NCBI RefSeq assembly: GCF_016808095.1
Contig: NC_068970.1
Coordinates: forward strand, 37,048,630-37,112,629
Direction of reading: 5' to 3'
DNA from: Vigna angularis
Lineage: Eukaryota > Streptophyta > Magnoliopsida > Fabales > Fabaceae
DNA length: 64,000 nt
This document shows positions 1 through 11,664 of the stretch, in pieces. The translations under genes and the position numbers were made by a program. The notes below the pieces were generated by a model, which saw only the letters and a list, made by a program, of their open reading frames with translations, did not search any database and was not told where the DNA came from. The first letter of the stretch is position 1. Each line of letters starts with the position of its first letter.

Positions 1-107
1 AGATGCTATCTCAGCTCCTTATCAACCCCTATTATCATCTGAATCTTCCTCCTCTCCTTCTTCTTGGATCTTATAGTCTTGATTCTTTTGCCCGATGAGG
101 AGGCCAT
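1..107 (-). pseudogene. Start of a possible extra (env-like) ORF of an Athila-type element, cut by the window edge
   Basis: On the minus strand an ATG at 107-105 opens a lysine/arginine-rich reading frame beginning MASSSGKRIKT, which meets a stop near position 10. From memory, N-termini of this kind occur in extra ORFs of legume Athila-type elements. Position fits: it lies on the 3' side of the post-pol region of the minus-strand element that runs to 3433. The early stop means it is decayed or frameshifted. The assignment is inference and no domain is visible. Confidence 0.3.
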
Positions 108-917
108 CCCTGCATCAAACACAATTCACAAAACCACAAGACACATTGTTAAGCCTTAGTAAACCACAAACAACTCCCTAAAACACTCCTTATCTTAGAA
201 TGCTCTAGGAATATGAAGAAATCAGTCCCTAACAACAATGCTCTCACCAAACCCCAAACTTGGATGGAAACTTGATGCAAAAATCATTGAAAGAGAAGTT
301 TTGTGAAGGGGGAAGGAGGAAAAAGTGTAAAGAACTCTTTGGAGAGTGCTTGAGAGTGTGTGGAAATAGGGAGATCTGAAAGTGGCGGCCAAGACACGCC
401 CTAGGGTATAAAAGAGACCTAATGGGTCACATCCCGCTGAGCCCAAATAAAACAAACCAGTCAGCCCAATCTGCAGCGGTCGTGCTCAGCCGTAATTACC
501 GCTTAGCGGCATTTGCGGCACCAACTCTTCTTCTTCTTAGCTTGCCCTAGGTGTCCTTTACCAATGCCTCTCACTACCCCAATGCATTTAGTTTCTCACA
601 TCACTCAAACATTCAATCCCTATAACTAGAACAAAATCTAAACAAACAAACAAAGATAAGTTCAATCAACTGGGTTGCCTCCCAGGTAGCACTTGTTTAG
701 CATCACGAGCCTGACCCAAAATCCTCCAGCACCCATTAGTAGGTGCAAATCTTTTCTTACCAACACCCATTAGTAGGTGTAAACGAACATAGTATCCTTC
801 AGTAGATACTCTACCACCTAACATCCTTCAGTAGATGTAAACCCTGTAACAAGTTTATAACCAAAAAAAAAATACCAAAAGTTCATAATTACATCACCAA
901 ACCAAAAATAAAAGTTC
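108..917 (-). repeat. 3' non-coding region of the left Athila-type element, with duplicated short motifs
   Basis: This stretch carries the element's post-pol untranslated sequence. A copy of the post-pol motif (GGGAGGCAACCC side) lies at 670-714 on the minus strand. Between it and the next copy (926-971) are two short duplications: ACCCATTAGTAGGTG at about 735 and 767, and ATCCTTCAGTAGAT at about 791 and 823. A GC-rich segment at 430-520 contains CCGCTGAGC and GCTCAGCC motifs like those in this element's LTR. No gene is supported; the 77-codon frame at 222-455 has no recognisable domain. Confidence 0.5.
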
Positions 918-1793
918 TTAAATCACGGTGTTGCCTCTCAACAAGCGCTCTTTTAACGTCACTAGCTTGACCCAATAAAGCTCAAGTTCCATCTTCTTTT
1001 TTTTCTTCTTTTTACTGAACTTCTTCAGGAATTTGATAAAACCAGGAATCTGTTTCAATGTCTCAATAATAGGAACTTTAATCTCCAATTTCTTGAGGAT
1101 TTCCATAAAGTGCTCAAGTTTATTTTCCTTCCTATGATACTTCTTTGGATGAGGAAGGGGTTTTTCAAATGATTCCTTCTTCTTTCCTCTCATCATCTTT
1201 TTCTTCTTACTTTTCTTCTCCCTCAAGTTTCTCTTTTTCTTTTCTCTTACTTTTTTCTTCCCTTCTCTTTTTCCACTCAACTTCTTTATTTTCACACACA
1301 TTTTCTTATTTTCTTGTCTCTCAACCACTTCTTTTTCTTTCTCTTCATATTTATCTTTCTCACTCAACCTTTCTGTTTCTTTTTCCTCTATCTTTTCCTC
1401 ATCTCTCTCTATCTCTTCCTCATAAAAAATCGTGTCACTTTCAGTGACAATGGCTTGACCTTCCTCCCTAGGGTTAACTTTAGTATTAACCTCAACATCT
1501 TTCAATCTCTCAATTAAGTAACTAAAATGCATCTCCATCCTTTTACATGATGCTTCAATGCTTTTCTGAGTGGAGATGGACTCTTGCATAAATTGTTGAA
1601 AGACGTCATCCAGAGAGCTTTGTTGCTGCCATTGTTGTTGTGGTTGGTTCTCAAATTGTCCGACAGCTTGCCAAAATTGACTTTGATCCATGCTTGAGTG
1701 AGGTTCCCACCAGTGGTTGAGATTACCTTGGTAGAATTGAGTGTCCATATAGTTAAATTCTTGGCCAAATTGCATCCTGTAAGCATTAGGCAC
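918..1793 (-). pseudogene. Athila-type Ty3/gypsy gag remnant fused to the post-pol region
   Basis: The minus frame encodes 291 residues. The first 65 are Q- and W-rich, residues 60-75 contain SSLDDVFQQFMQ, and NPREEGQAIV lies near residue 107. A charged E/K-rich stretch follows, then a segment around residues 225-265 with ENKLEHFMEILKKLEIKVPI and PGFIKFLKKF. This order (coiled FMQ region, NPREE-like motif, acidic linker, FxEIxKKLxI block) matches Athila gag/polyprotein as I know it. The last 18 codons (WVKLVTLKERLLRG) are not gag. They are the translated post-pol motif at 926-971, so protease, RT, RNase H and integrase have been deleted. The native gag start would lie further upstream; this methionine is only the first in the surviving frame. 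Confidence 0.65.
926..971 (-). other. Conserved post-pol motif of Athila-type elements (left copy)
   Basis: Read on the minus strand the segment begins GTCAAGCTAGTGACGTTAAA and continues into a GCGCTTG...GAGGCAAC block. Nearly the same segment occurs on the plus strand at 62427-62471 and a more diverged one at 670-714. From memory this motif follows the integrase stop in legume Athila elements, which gives orientation and shows that the coding middle is missing. Confidence 0.55.
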
Positions 1794-2144
1794 AAAACCC
1801 TAGAAAACATTTGTTAGCACAAAAAGATAGAGAAGATAAACTAATAAGATAAAAAGAAAAATTAAAAAGATAGGAAGATATAAATAAAGAAGATAGAAAG
1901 ATAGGAAGATATAAATAAAGAAGATAGAAAGATAGAAGATAGAAAGAAAAAACAAAAAAATAAAAAGAATAAAAAGATAAGAAGATAAAAACTAGAAAGA
2001 TAGAGATAAAGATAAAAAAAATAAAGAAAAAGATAAAAAAAAAATAAAAACAAAAACATAGAAGATAAAAACAAAAAAGATAAAAATTCAAAAATCAAGT
2101 CAAAGCTAATCAATAATCACACAAATAGAGAGTTAAACCACGAT
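1794..2144 (-). repeat. Purine-rich leader of the left Athila element
   Basis: Between the gag remnant and the primer site the plus strand is almost pure A/G with short repeats of AAGATAGAAAG and AAGATAAAAA. It reads as a pyrimidine-rich leader in the element's own (minus) direction. The phenylalanine-rich minus frames here are low-complexity artefacts, not genes. Confidence 0.5.
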
Positions 2145-2162
2145 TCCCCGGCAACGGCGCCA
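2145..2162 (-). other. Primer binding site for tRNA-Asp (left Athila element)
   Basis: The minus strand reads TGGCGCCGTTGCCGGGGA, the exact complement of the 18-nt 3' end of plant tRNA-Asp (with CCA). It lies six bases (AGTTTT) from the end of the adjacent LTR, as expected for reverse-transcription priming in Athila/Tat elements. Confidence 0.85.
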
Positions 2163-2168
2163 AAAACT

Positions 2169-3433
2169 TGTTAACCCTCGACAAGTGTAACTGAATCGTA
2201 TCAAGTAATAATAAATGGTAAGACCAAGTATCGTTTCACAAAGGACTCACGGCCTAAACAATTATGTGATTTGTTGATTAAATTAGACTTGTGAATGAAG
2301 TCTTGTAGATTTAAATGCAAATACTAAAAAGTAAATATGAATGCATGTATTGATCAATTGAACAAAAGAAGCAAAATGTGATTGAAATATATGGAATGAT
2401 GATGTTGTTGGGGGTTTTCAATTCATCCTATCCACTCTCATGTATTCAAGAATTCATCTTCTTCATTAATGTTAATGTCACTTTCTAATTTACCTTAAAC
2501 CCAATGTCTTGGTGAAGAAAGCCTACTCCTAATCACTAGTTTACAATGTCTTGTCTCCTTAGCAATTATTCATGCATTACATTCGCACAGAAGCTTAAAG
2601 GCAATCAATCCTCCTATCCCTATGTCTAGGCAATATTACTATTGGGAGAATTTCTTCATGTCTAGATTTATCTATATGTGTCCATACAAATAAAATCAAT
2701 GATCATGCAATTGAATGAGTTAAACAAAGCATGCATAGAGTATAGAAGAAAAACCCTAACAATTAATGAAAGAAAGCATATGGATTAAAGAACCAATTCA
2801 ATACATGAGAGTTTCAAAGGATTACATTGATTCCCCAACAACAATGAAGGTTTAGTTCACCATAATCATGGTGAAATTAGATGAAAAATAATGAAGAATG
2901 AAAGATAGAACCCTAGAATTGGAAGAGTAGAGCTTGAGCATCCAAAATCCTCTTCCAAGGGGTGAAGAAAGTGTGATTTTGCTTCGTTCTGCCAAAAGAT
3001 ACTAACCCTAGGTCGACTAAAACCTTATATAGACTCCTAAAGATTACATAAAAGTGGCCGAAGGCCCTTTAAAATGGCGCTCAGCGGTAAGTGCGGCTCT
3101 TCTATTTGACGCTCAGCTACAATTTTGCCCCTCAACGATGACTGCGGGACTTCAGAGTGCCGCTCAGCGGTAATTTCCGCTGAGCTGTACTTGCTGCTCT
3201 TCTTTTATGCACTTTTTCTTTCTTTTCTGACTCCAACTTATGGCTACTTCATTTCTTCCATTCAATTCATCTTAAAACCTGCAAAAACAAGGAAAATCAA
3301 GCATAAAACTCATTCAACTCTCTTATTTCCAAATCATAAACAAAAACATGATTACAAGCTAGTTTCTAAGTAGTAAAGGTTGTCTTTAAGGTTAAAATTA
3401 AGTCTAAAAATAACAGTTTTTTAACTGTTATCA
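2169..3433 (-). mobile_element. 5' LTR of the left Athila-type element (minus orientation)
   Basis: On the plus strand the 1,265-bp segment opens TGTTAACC and closes GTTATCA, so both strands have TG...CA ends; in element direction it begins TGATAACAG. It abuts the tRNA-Asp primer site after six bases. Near 3066-3190 it carries a GC-rich cassette with GCTCAGCGG / CCGCTGAGC, a perfect 9-bp inverted repeat with a 6-bp spacer at 3162-3185. The 82-codon plus frame at 3125 is incidental. No matching 3' LTR lies within the window, so a target duplication cannot be tested. Confidence 0.7.
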
Positions 3434-5464
3434 GATATAAACAAAGACACGTAATATAGATTTATGTCATAAAAAAATTATAATACAGGAAACTATAGAA
3501 AAATAAACTATATTTTATAATATATTGATTATTTCCAAAAAAAAAAACTCTTTCTAAAGAGATAGATTTTATTTGTACAACAACTACTCTTTCCAACTAT
3601 ATTTTAGTATTCTTTTATATATATGTAACTAGATAAATTAAATTGTATATATAGACCAATTAACTAATCCTAATATTAAAATAAATTAGAAGTACATTAT
3701 TAGACGTACGAATGATTAGATTACCTTGTTAATACAAGATATAAAATTATAATTTGTCCTTTGTATACTAAAGTTGTGACACGAACTTTGTAATTCTTTT
3801 TCGTTTTTCAGATAATGTGTAGATTACGAAGACATTCCAATGCAATGGGAAAGAATCTCAATGACATGTGTAACCATTCCAAAACAATCATCAAAATTAT
3901 AAACTACGATTATTTCTGGGTTATGTAACCATTGTGACTTATGTAACTAATTTAATAAAACTTCAATTTTAAACTAGTGTAACTTTGGAATCAGATTTAT
4001 AATAAATCAAAGAAGCCTTTCACTTAATTATAGGATGATATCATGAAAGTATAAAGACAGCCAAACAATTTAAGCTATTGTGAAACTTAATTTCAATGAC
4101 TAAACCAACATATATACGCTTTATATTTATTATTATTTTTAATATAAAATATAATTTGTGATGATAAAAATATTTTAAAAATGGGTTGTCAACTGTTCTT
4201 ATAAGTGGAAAAAAAATATTCCCCTGTGTCTATGTAATGTAAAAAATATTTTCCTTTTTCGTTTAATGTTTGACGTTTGTGGCTGTAGGTGGCCTGCACT
4301 TATGCAGATAAGCTGGAACAAGTTTGACAATAGTCGAAACAGTTTCCAATAGAATCCAAAACTAGAAAGAGAAAATAAAGGTAGGCATGTTTATCTTTTT
4401 CTCCCTTTTCTTTATTCTTGGTTACTTTTTCTTTAGTTGTGAAGTGAGTCCTGGCCAGTTATATTGGTATCTTGTATATGGTTCCGATCAGAGATATTTC
4501 ATAGGTTGCTGTCATGTAAAGGAGACCACAAATTATAATGCAGAAGTTGGTGTTGAGGGACCTACCTCGTCTCAGCTGATGCCATTATTCACTTTTTCCC
4601 TTTCTGTCTGTTGCACCCTTTTGCCTGTCCTTTCCTAAATTTCTGCTACAACTCAATCTGTCACCATATCTTCATTTTGGCTTCATCAAATGCTGCTACT
4701 TTACTATATACGTGCATCCAATGGATCATACTCATTCAGGGGAAATCACTTTCTTCTCTAAATATTTTCCAAACAATAATTCACCCTTCTCACTAAATAC
4801 AAAAAAATGTTCGCCACTTGATAATCATTATTATTGCTTTAATACAGTTGTTGAAAAAATGTTTTGGAATATTCTCTGTAAAGGAAATATATACAACAAA
4901 TTAAAGGGAAATATATAATATTAAAATAAACCACATAAATGGTAAATTTTCTCTTTCTTTATTTTTATCAGTTATTTTTTTTCATCAGTTATTTTTTTTC
5001 TGCCACTTATTGAATTTTAAAAAAAATTATAATCTCTTTTATGTAAATCTCAAATTTAGATATGTTTATTATATTTATTTCTATATTTCGAATACTTAAG
5101 TCGTTTTATATGATATTTTAAATGAATATGATTAGTAAAGCTTTAATTGTGCTAAAATTAAAATATAAAACTTGTATAAAATTAAAAGTTGAATTACAAT
5201 TATGGTTTCTAAATATTTTTTTCTCTATTTCATAAAGTTTCTTTCCTAACGCACATATTTGGTGTCCATACATGTTACTTTATCTCGTAATTGTCTAACT
5301 TGATTGTTGTCAACGTCTTTTTTATACAACAGTGAAACACGAATTCAGAGTTGTTGCACTCTCTTCTTTCCCTTGTCATGCGAATACCATTATCATTTCC
5401 TCACTGTTGGATTAAAATAATTTTACATATTATTTCAAACTATTAAATATTTTGTCACTATTTT
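3434..5464. other. AT-rich spacer without a supported gene
   Basis: I see no domain-bearing frame, splice-linked exons or repeat with clear ends. The short frames at 4387-4918 are hydrophobic or low-complexity and look random. A modestly GC-richer patch at 4260-4640 could be old element sequence but I cannot assign it. Confidence 0.5.
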
Positions 5465-7847
5465 TGTAAGAACCTATAAATTTGAGTATTAGAATTGATA
5501 GGTATTTTAAAATAATGATATTGAGTATTTTAGTTTTAAAATAATTCAATAATATAAATAGAATTTCTTAAACTCGTCTTATTATTTAAAACACAAACTA
5601 TCTCTTTAAAAATCATTCCTTGAGTTTGTCTACATTCTCTCTAAGAAATCTAACTCCTCGATCATCTCTTTGATGATCAGAACGTGCCTAGGAGATCACA
5701 ACAGAATAATCTCCATTTCTATCCGATCAATTTCTGATTTAAAGCAAGTAAGTTTCTACCCCTTTTTCCTTTTAGTTTTTTGTCCATGGTCATGCTTAGA
5801 AACCCCTTCACATGTGTCATTGGTCTTCTATTCCTGACTCTTTGTTAATTTGAGGTCCTAAGGATTCACTCTGATCACAATTCGGTGATTTATATGTGTT
5901 TATAGAGTTTCTTTCGTTTGAAGCAATCGTTAAGCATTTTTAGAGTTGTAGTAGTTCTCTTTTAGGTAAAGGAAACTAGTGTTTTCTTTTAATTTGAGTT
6001 GCAAAGTATGTTTTGGTAGTTAATAGTTTGGAAGTTGAATGTATGTTAATTTTAAAGATTGAATTGTGTGTTTTATTTTAATATGCATGTGTGATTGAAT
6101 GAAAGTGGTTGTATGAATCTAGTTAAAGGTGATTATTTTCTTGTGTTTAGTTGAGGTTGTGAAGGTTGATGGTATGAAATTGATATAGCTCAGAGGAAAC
6201 AAATTATATATTTTATTATTAGTCATTCTGAATTCAAAAGAAGGGTTTTGTTATGTGAGTTTTTGAGGTAAAGGTTAAATAGAGTAAATTCAATTTTAAA
6301 GTCTGTTTATATGTGAATTATGCTTTTTTAGATATGCTAATTAGTTGAAATGTGTTTTAGAAAGAGGTAATAGGATTTTGGTAGTATTTTAGTTGGTTTT
6401 CATGTTCATTTTAGGGGTTTGGACTAGTGAGATTTTGAATTATAGGTTCTATGTCAAAATGATCATTTTAGAGGTGTTGTTAAATCATTTTTTATTTGCT
6501 AGAGTCCCTAAGATACTTAAAAATGAGTTAGAACTTGTAGAATTCAATTTTGTTCTTAAAGGGGAGATTTTAGATGTTTTAAGTGGAATCTTGTTGTAAA
6601 ATAGTTGGAAACTAGTTTAAGTTGGATGATACACATTTGTTTAGGTTTGTGGTAGTTTAGAATTCAATTTAGGAGTGTAAGAAGTTGGTAAAAATGGTTA
6701 GAATAGGTCATGGGTGGTCTAGAGGTGTTGTTTAGGCAGTTTTGGTGCTGCAAAAATTATGCAGCGAGGCTAAGCGATTAGTAGGGCCTCATTGGGCGAG
6801 TTTAGGGGAGTCTTAGCTGTAAGTTCCAGTGCTTAGGTGACCTTGCTGGGCCTAGGAACCTTGTTGTTTTGCCTCTCGATGGGCGAGAAGAGGCTATTCG
6901 TTGGGCGAGATTTGGGAGTTTTTTATAGTAAGATTTAAGGATTGGGCGAGCTCCCTCGCTGGGCTAGGGAAGCTCCCTGTTTGGGATCTCGCTGAGCGAG
7001 TGGTCTGTGTTCACTAGGCGAGTGGTTTGGGGTTGTTTGGTTATTTTTTCTTTCTATTTCTCATATGTGCTTGCATTTATATGGTATAATGTTTTATCAG
7101 ATACTTAGTGATATGGTTTGGAACATATGGTTAAATGGATACGAGGTTTATAAGAGTTCTAAGGAGAATTCTTAATGATGGTTATCAATGTGTTGTTGGT
7201 ATGAATGTAGGAAGCTAAGTAATGGGGTTTATGCTGACACTTTGATGGTCATCCATTCTCAGGTAGAGAGGGGTGATGCATGTGGTGAGAGTAATAGGAA
7301 GTGCTAGTCAGGGGCTTTACCTTGGCCTAAGACGTTGGTTAATAGACTAACCCTATGTGATAGTTTGGGAGTGGGCCAGTTGCTTCACCATAGTTCGACA
7401 TTCATATTATATCTGGATGAGTCAAGTCTAAGTTTATTGTATACTTTTAGGGTTTTTTGATTGTTTAGCTTGGAATGTAATCTAGGTTGAAATCTTAACT
7501 ATTCTATGATAATTATGTTTACATTATCTTACCCTATTTTGTTTTCTTTTGTACTTGGGTGTTTTTATTGCTTGTGTGTTTTTATTACAGTCATCTGGTA
7601 AGTGTGAGTAGAATGTGATGAGATTTCAGTAGAGCAAGCTTGGATTAAGGGACAAAATGTTTAGTTTTCTCTAGACTAACTAGATATATATAGTTTTGAT
7701 CTTAGTACCTTGCATATAAAGTTTGTTTTTATGATTATGTTAAATGACTGTAAATTAACTTTATATTTTTGTCTATTAAGTGATCTATTTTATTAATTAT
7801 TTGATAATTCCTTTATAATTTTAATACTATATATTTTAGATGTTACA
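5465..7847 (+). mobile_element. Solo LTR of family T (TGTAAGAAC...TGTTACA)
   Basis: The segment begins TGTAAGAACC and ends GATGTTACA. It is flanked on both sides by ATTTT (5460-5464 and 7848-7852), a 5-bp target duplication, so this is a 2,383-bp single LTR left after recombination. Internal landmarks shared with the copies at 35590-37472 and 42043-48374 are a CT-rich leader near 5620-5740, and a block around 7220-7440 (TCATCCATTCTCAGGTAGAG, GTGGTGAGAG, ATCTGGATGAGTCAAG). A GC-rich cassette at 6755-7025 repeats TGGGCGAG and CTCGCTGGGC, giving CTCGC/GCGAG inverted repeats. No coding capacity. Confidence 0.75.
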
Positions 7848-8756
7848 ATTTTTGTATTTAAAAATTTCAAATTATTTAATTTTATTTTACATATAGGTTT
7901 TGATTTATTCGAGAACTAAAGTGACGAAGAATATGCTTCAATTAAAAACTAAAAGCTAAAATCTCCTCCTTTTTATCTTAAAGTATCTAATTTGGTTTTT
8001 AATAAATTGTTCTTTTTAGTTATACAAGTCTTATAATATTAGATAGATTTAAGGATAGTACACAAAAAATATTGTTATGTTGAGATGCTTTCACTGACCG
8101 AGTGTTTAATTTTATTTTATAACTTTTAAAATTTATACTAAATATATCTTATCTTTTAATAGATTTTTTCAATTTGTTAGAGTGGAGTCTAATTTTATTC
8201 TCTTATAATACTTGTCAGTGATCAAATTAATAAGAAATCCTAACACAAAGTTCTCAGCAAGTAAATATATAAGCAATGTTATTCATATGAAAAAAAAATG
8301 CTTATACAACTTATGTTCCATCGATTGCTCTTTCCCACGTATAAACTAAAAAATATTTCTTAGCTTAACAAGAAACCATTTGTCTATAAATATCTTTTAT
8401 TTTATCACCTCTCCTGTGTTAGCGTCATTAGTAAATCATTTTTCTTTAACTCAAAAGTCGCGCAGTCGGAATAAAATATTCTAAATCAGTAATAATTTTA
8501 GAGAATAAAATTTCAAACAACAAATTTATTATATACATTAAAAAGATCAAACATTGAGGTTCACCTGTTGAGCTTTTCAATGCAAAGAACTAAAGATTAA
8601 GTTCTCCAGGTAGGAGGTTTCAACGTTAAATGCAGGTTCTATGTGGTTGTTTTGAGTTGTTGTTTTGTGCCTTATTTTGCTTTTAAATGTGGTTGAATAG
8701 CATGTTTACATGTGTTTAACCATAAAGTTGTTTTTATTCCAAGTTATTTTCCATAT
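7848..8756. other. AT-rich spacer
   Basis: No gene or bounded repeat is recognised apart from the right-hand target duplication of the preceding LTR at its first bases. Confidence 0.45.
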
Positions 8757-9905
8757 GTTTTTGTGTCATTTTTTATGTCATTGTGAGTCTTTAATGTGCC
8801 TAACTTTTCCTTAAGTCATATGTCATATGTCCAATTGTAGTTTTCTTGTTCTTGTTGCAAATTCTTGAATGTGTTTAATAAAATGTTGATTGTGTCCATC
8901 TCCTAGCCTCTCTCTCAACCTTCTCCATCTTTAACCTTAGGATGACGCCATCAAGTATTTGGCCTTTCGTTCTCCTTGAGGAGCTCAACTAAGGAAGACT
9001 CTTGGTTGATTTGAGTCATTAAGGTGTTGATGTGTTAAATGAATCTAAAAATTTTGCTACAAAAAGAATCAAAATGTGAAACCAAAACAATTAGAAAACA
9101 AGTGGCTAGCTCACCGAAATTTCAAGCTAGGATGCAGTCAACTTTCAAGCCTCAATTTAAGAGTGTTCAAAAGCGTCAAGGTCCAAAATTTTAGAAAATT
9201 GGCATTCAAATGGAAACATGTACACCAACCAACCACTTAAGAAAGTTCAAGGAAAAGAAATCCACAAAGACTAAACTTAAGAATTTCCTAAGATAAACAA
9301 GAAAAACACAAAGACAATAAGTAGTACACTAAGAGAAAGACTTTGTTAACAAAGCGTTTAACAAGACTAAAAGACAAAAATCTTGAAAGAAGACTTCATG
9401 AAAACACTTGAACATGTAGTAAAATTCAGCCAACAAACACATACCAAGATGATTAGGATCCTACAATGGTGGAAATCAATTGTCATATTCATCAATTCAA
9501 TTTAGATTGTTCAACTCTAAAATGAAAAGGAACATTTAGATTTGACAAATTTTCTTTTAAAATTTTGATTTATATCTCTCAACCAAGCAACTTTTAGGCT
9601 TCAAAAGTTCTTATAAGCTCTCGACCAGGACAATTTTAGGCACCAAGTTGATTTTAAAAAATGATTCTAGAATTGAATTGAAATTGGTAATTAGTTGTTA
9701 GATGCTTATGAAAATTTAGCTTATATGTATAGGCTCAACCAACCAAATCAAGATACATGAACACTAGGCTAAGTATTTTATCTAACACATTAAAGCATTG
9801 GAAACAAGGAAAAGAAAACCATAATTAAACACATATGACATATGACTAAAACAAAGGTAGGCACATTTAAATACTCCACATGACATAAACAAAGACAAAC
9901 ATGTA
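8757..9905. mobile_element. Inverted-repeat (fold-back or MULE-like) element
   Basis: The left arm at about 8757-8895 and the right arm at about 9765-9905 are reverse complements with substitutions. For example TTAATGTGCCTAAC and GTCATATGTCATATG on the left pair with GACATATGAC and GTAGGCACATTTAA on the right. The 870-bp centre has no ORF of note. Exact termini and a target duplication were not resolved, so the superfamily is open. Confidence 0.55.
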
Positions 9906-11519
9906 CCTATCACGCATTTTGTTAGCATAAATGTTAAAAAAGAAGTGGTTTGTTAAAAATGATTGCTTATAAAATATTTTTCGCAAAGTAGGAAGTCTTT
10001 AAACTTTTCTTGAATCGCAAGTAAATTTGTATGCAATGAAACAGTAAGCGTATTCGAATGCAATAACAGTATAATTGACTTAATATAGAGAGAAGAGATA
10101 AGAAATTTCAAACACTGCAATTTATACTGGTTCGGCCAAGCCTACATCCAGTGTCCTTCTACTCAACCCGAGATAGAAGCCAATGCACTCTATAGATCTG
10201 AGCTTTTACACCAAGGGCTTTACAACGACCTCACGTCAAAATGTAAATCAGCTCTCTAACTCACTAATCTAACTATAGGCAGTACACAAAATAAACAAGC
10301 AGCAAAAACAATCCTCTTCTGCTGTCAACCCCTTTGAGATACCCCTCAAAGTCAAGAACCACGTTCTTCTTCCTGTATACACCATAGGGAAACCAGCAAC
10401 TCTCAACGTTTGCCAAAGCTTTTCCGATCACGCAGTAAGCACCTTCCTGTGCAGAACAATCAGTCTTTTCATATCAAACAATCTTACTTCACAAGAAATC
10501 CTCAAGACTTTATCACCACGGTAATTCTTGATTCTTAGAGATTTTCTCTCTTCTGTAAGATTTCAAAGCACAGACTGAAAAGATATGAAAGTGTAAAGAT
10601 CAATTCTTCTTACAAAAACCAAGTGATGCGTCAATATATAGTATAGGACAAATCAGACGCTTTTTAATCGATTACGCTATTAATCTAGTCGAATACAATT
10701 CACAGTTATAACAGATTAACAACAGTCAAATGCATTAATTGAAAGTGCAATTAATGTAACCGATTTGTAATAAATGTTTGGTCAACATATTTAAAAATAT
10801 GACCGTTATGACAGTTATGTCAAGCATTAAAACAATTTTCAAAATCATTAATAAACTTAGTCGAATACAAGATGCATGCAATCGATTAAGTAGAAACACT
10901 TAGCATATATTTGAAAACTTTTCTTCTCAAAATACATCAAGCACACTTGAAAAGTATTTGTGCAAACATACAAGTTTTAATCGCTTTAACCAATAATGTA
11001 ATCAACTTAAAACTTGTTTTGCCACACTTTAAAGTTCAAACAGCTGAAGTTAGGTGCTTGTGGTTTTTCATTTCCAAAAACTCATATTATGCATACACAG
11101 ATAAAATCACATATCAAACACAGTGATATGCAATAATCAACACAATATGTTCACATATATGCTTGTACAAATACAACACAGTAAGCATATGCATATAACA
11201 TGTATAACATAGTACATACACATGTGTTTTTATTAACTATGTGTTGTCATCATCAAAAACACAGATAACACAGAGATTGTGGGTTCAACTAAACCTGTGC
11301 TCTCCTATCAACAATCTCAACAATAAAGATGAAGCTTAAAAGTTTTGAAGATGTCTCAAAGTCAAGTCTTAAGTGCTCAAGTTGCAAGAAGATCTTCCTA
11401 AAGATTTGTTTTATGTTAAACCTTTGTAATTCAGTAGATTTATGTATAGGGTGTTGCTCATCCTTGATTACAAGTATTGTGTGCTTTATAATTTGTTTTG
11501 GAGTCAGAAAAATTCTATA
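9906..11519 (-). repeat. Degenerate copia-like non-coding sequence
   Basis: A segment at 10110-10260 (TATACTGGTTCGGCCAAGCC and following) resembles a non-coding block common in plant copia-type sequences. A similar block (ACGGGTTCTCTCAACTAAGC) occurs at 58550. AATCGATTA-type motifs recur at 10660-10900, and a TGATGATGACAACACA-like stretch on the minus strand at 11230-11260 resembles LTR starts. No coding domain remains. The 71- and 63-codon frames at 10911 and 11329 have no recognisable features. Confidence 0.4.
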
Positions 11520-11664
11520 ATAATCAATTAGCTCTTAAGATAATTGATTATCACAAAGAGGTTTTAAAAGTTTTCTAAAAACTTATTTTACCTCTGGAAT
11601 AATATATTACCAACTTATGATAATCGATTATCCCTGATCGATTATGACGTAAAATAATCGATTA
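11520..11664. repeat. Cluster of paired ATAATCGATTAT-type palindromes (locus 1, degenerate)
   Basis: Palindromic 12-mers or close variants start at 11520 and 11540, 11599 and 11620, and 11634 and 11653. They fall into three pairs about 20 bp apart (20, 21 and 19). Perfect copies are at 11620 and 11653; the others carry one to several changes. The spacing matches two better-preserved clusters at 22493 and 43090. Confidence 0.6.

Noticed and set aside
1786..2113. Phenylalanine/tyrosine-rich minus frames (83-101 codons) as membrane proteins.
   Set aside because: They are low-complexity purine-rich leader sequence read on the opposite strand.
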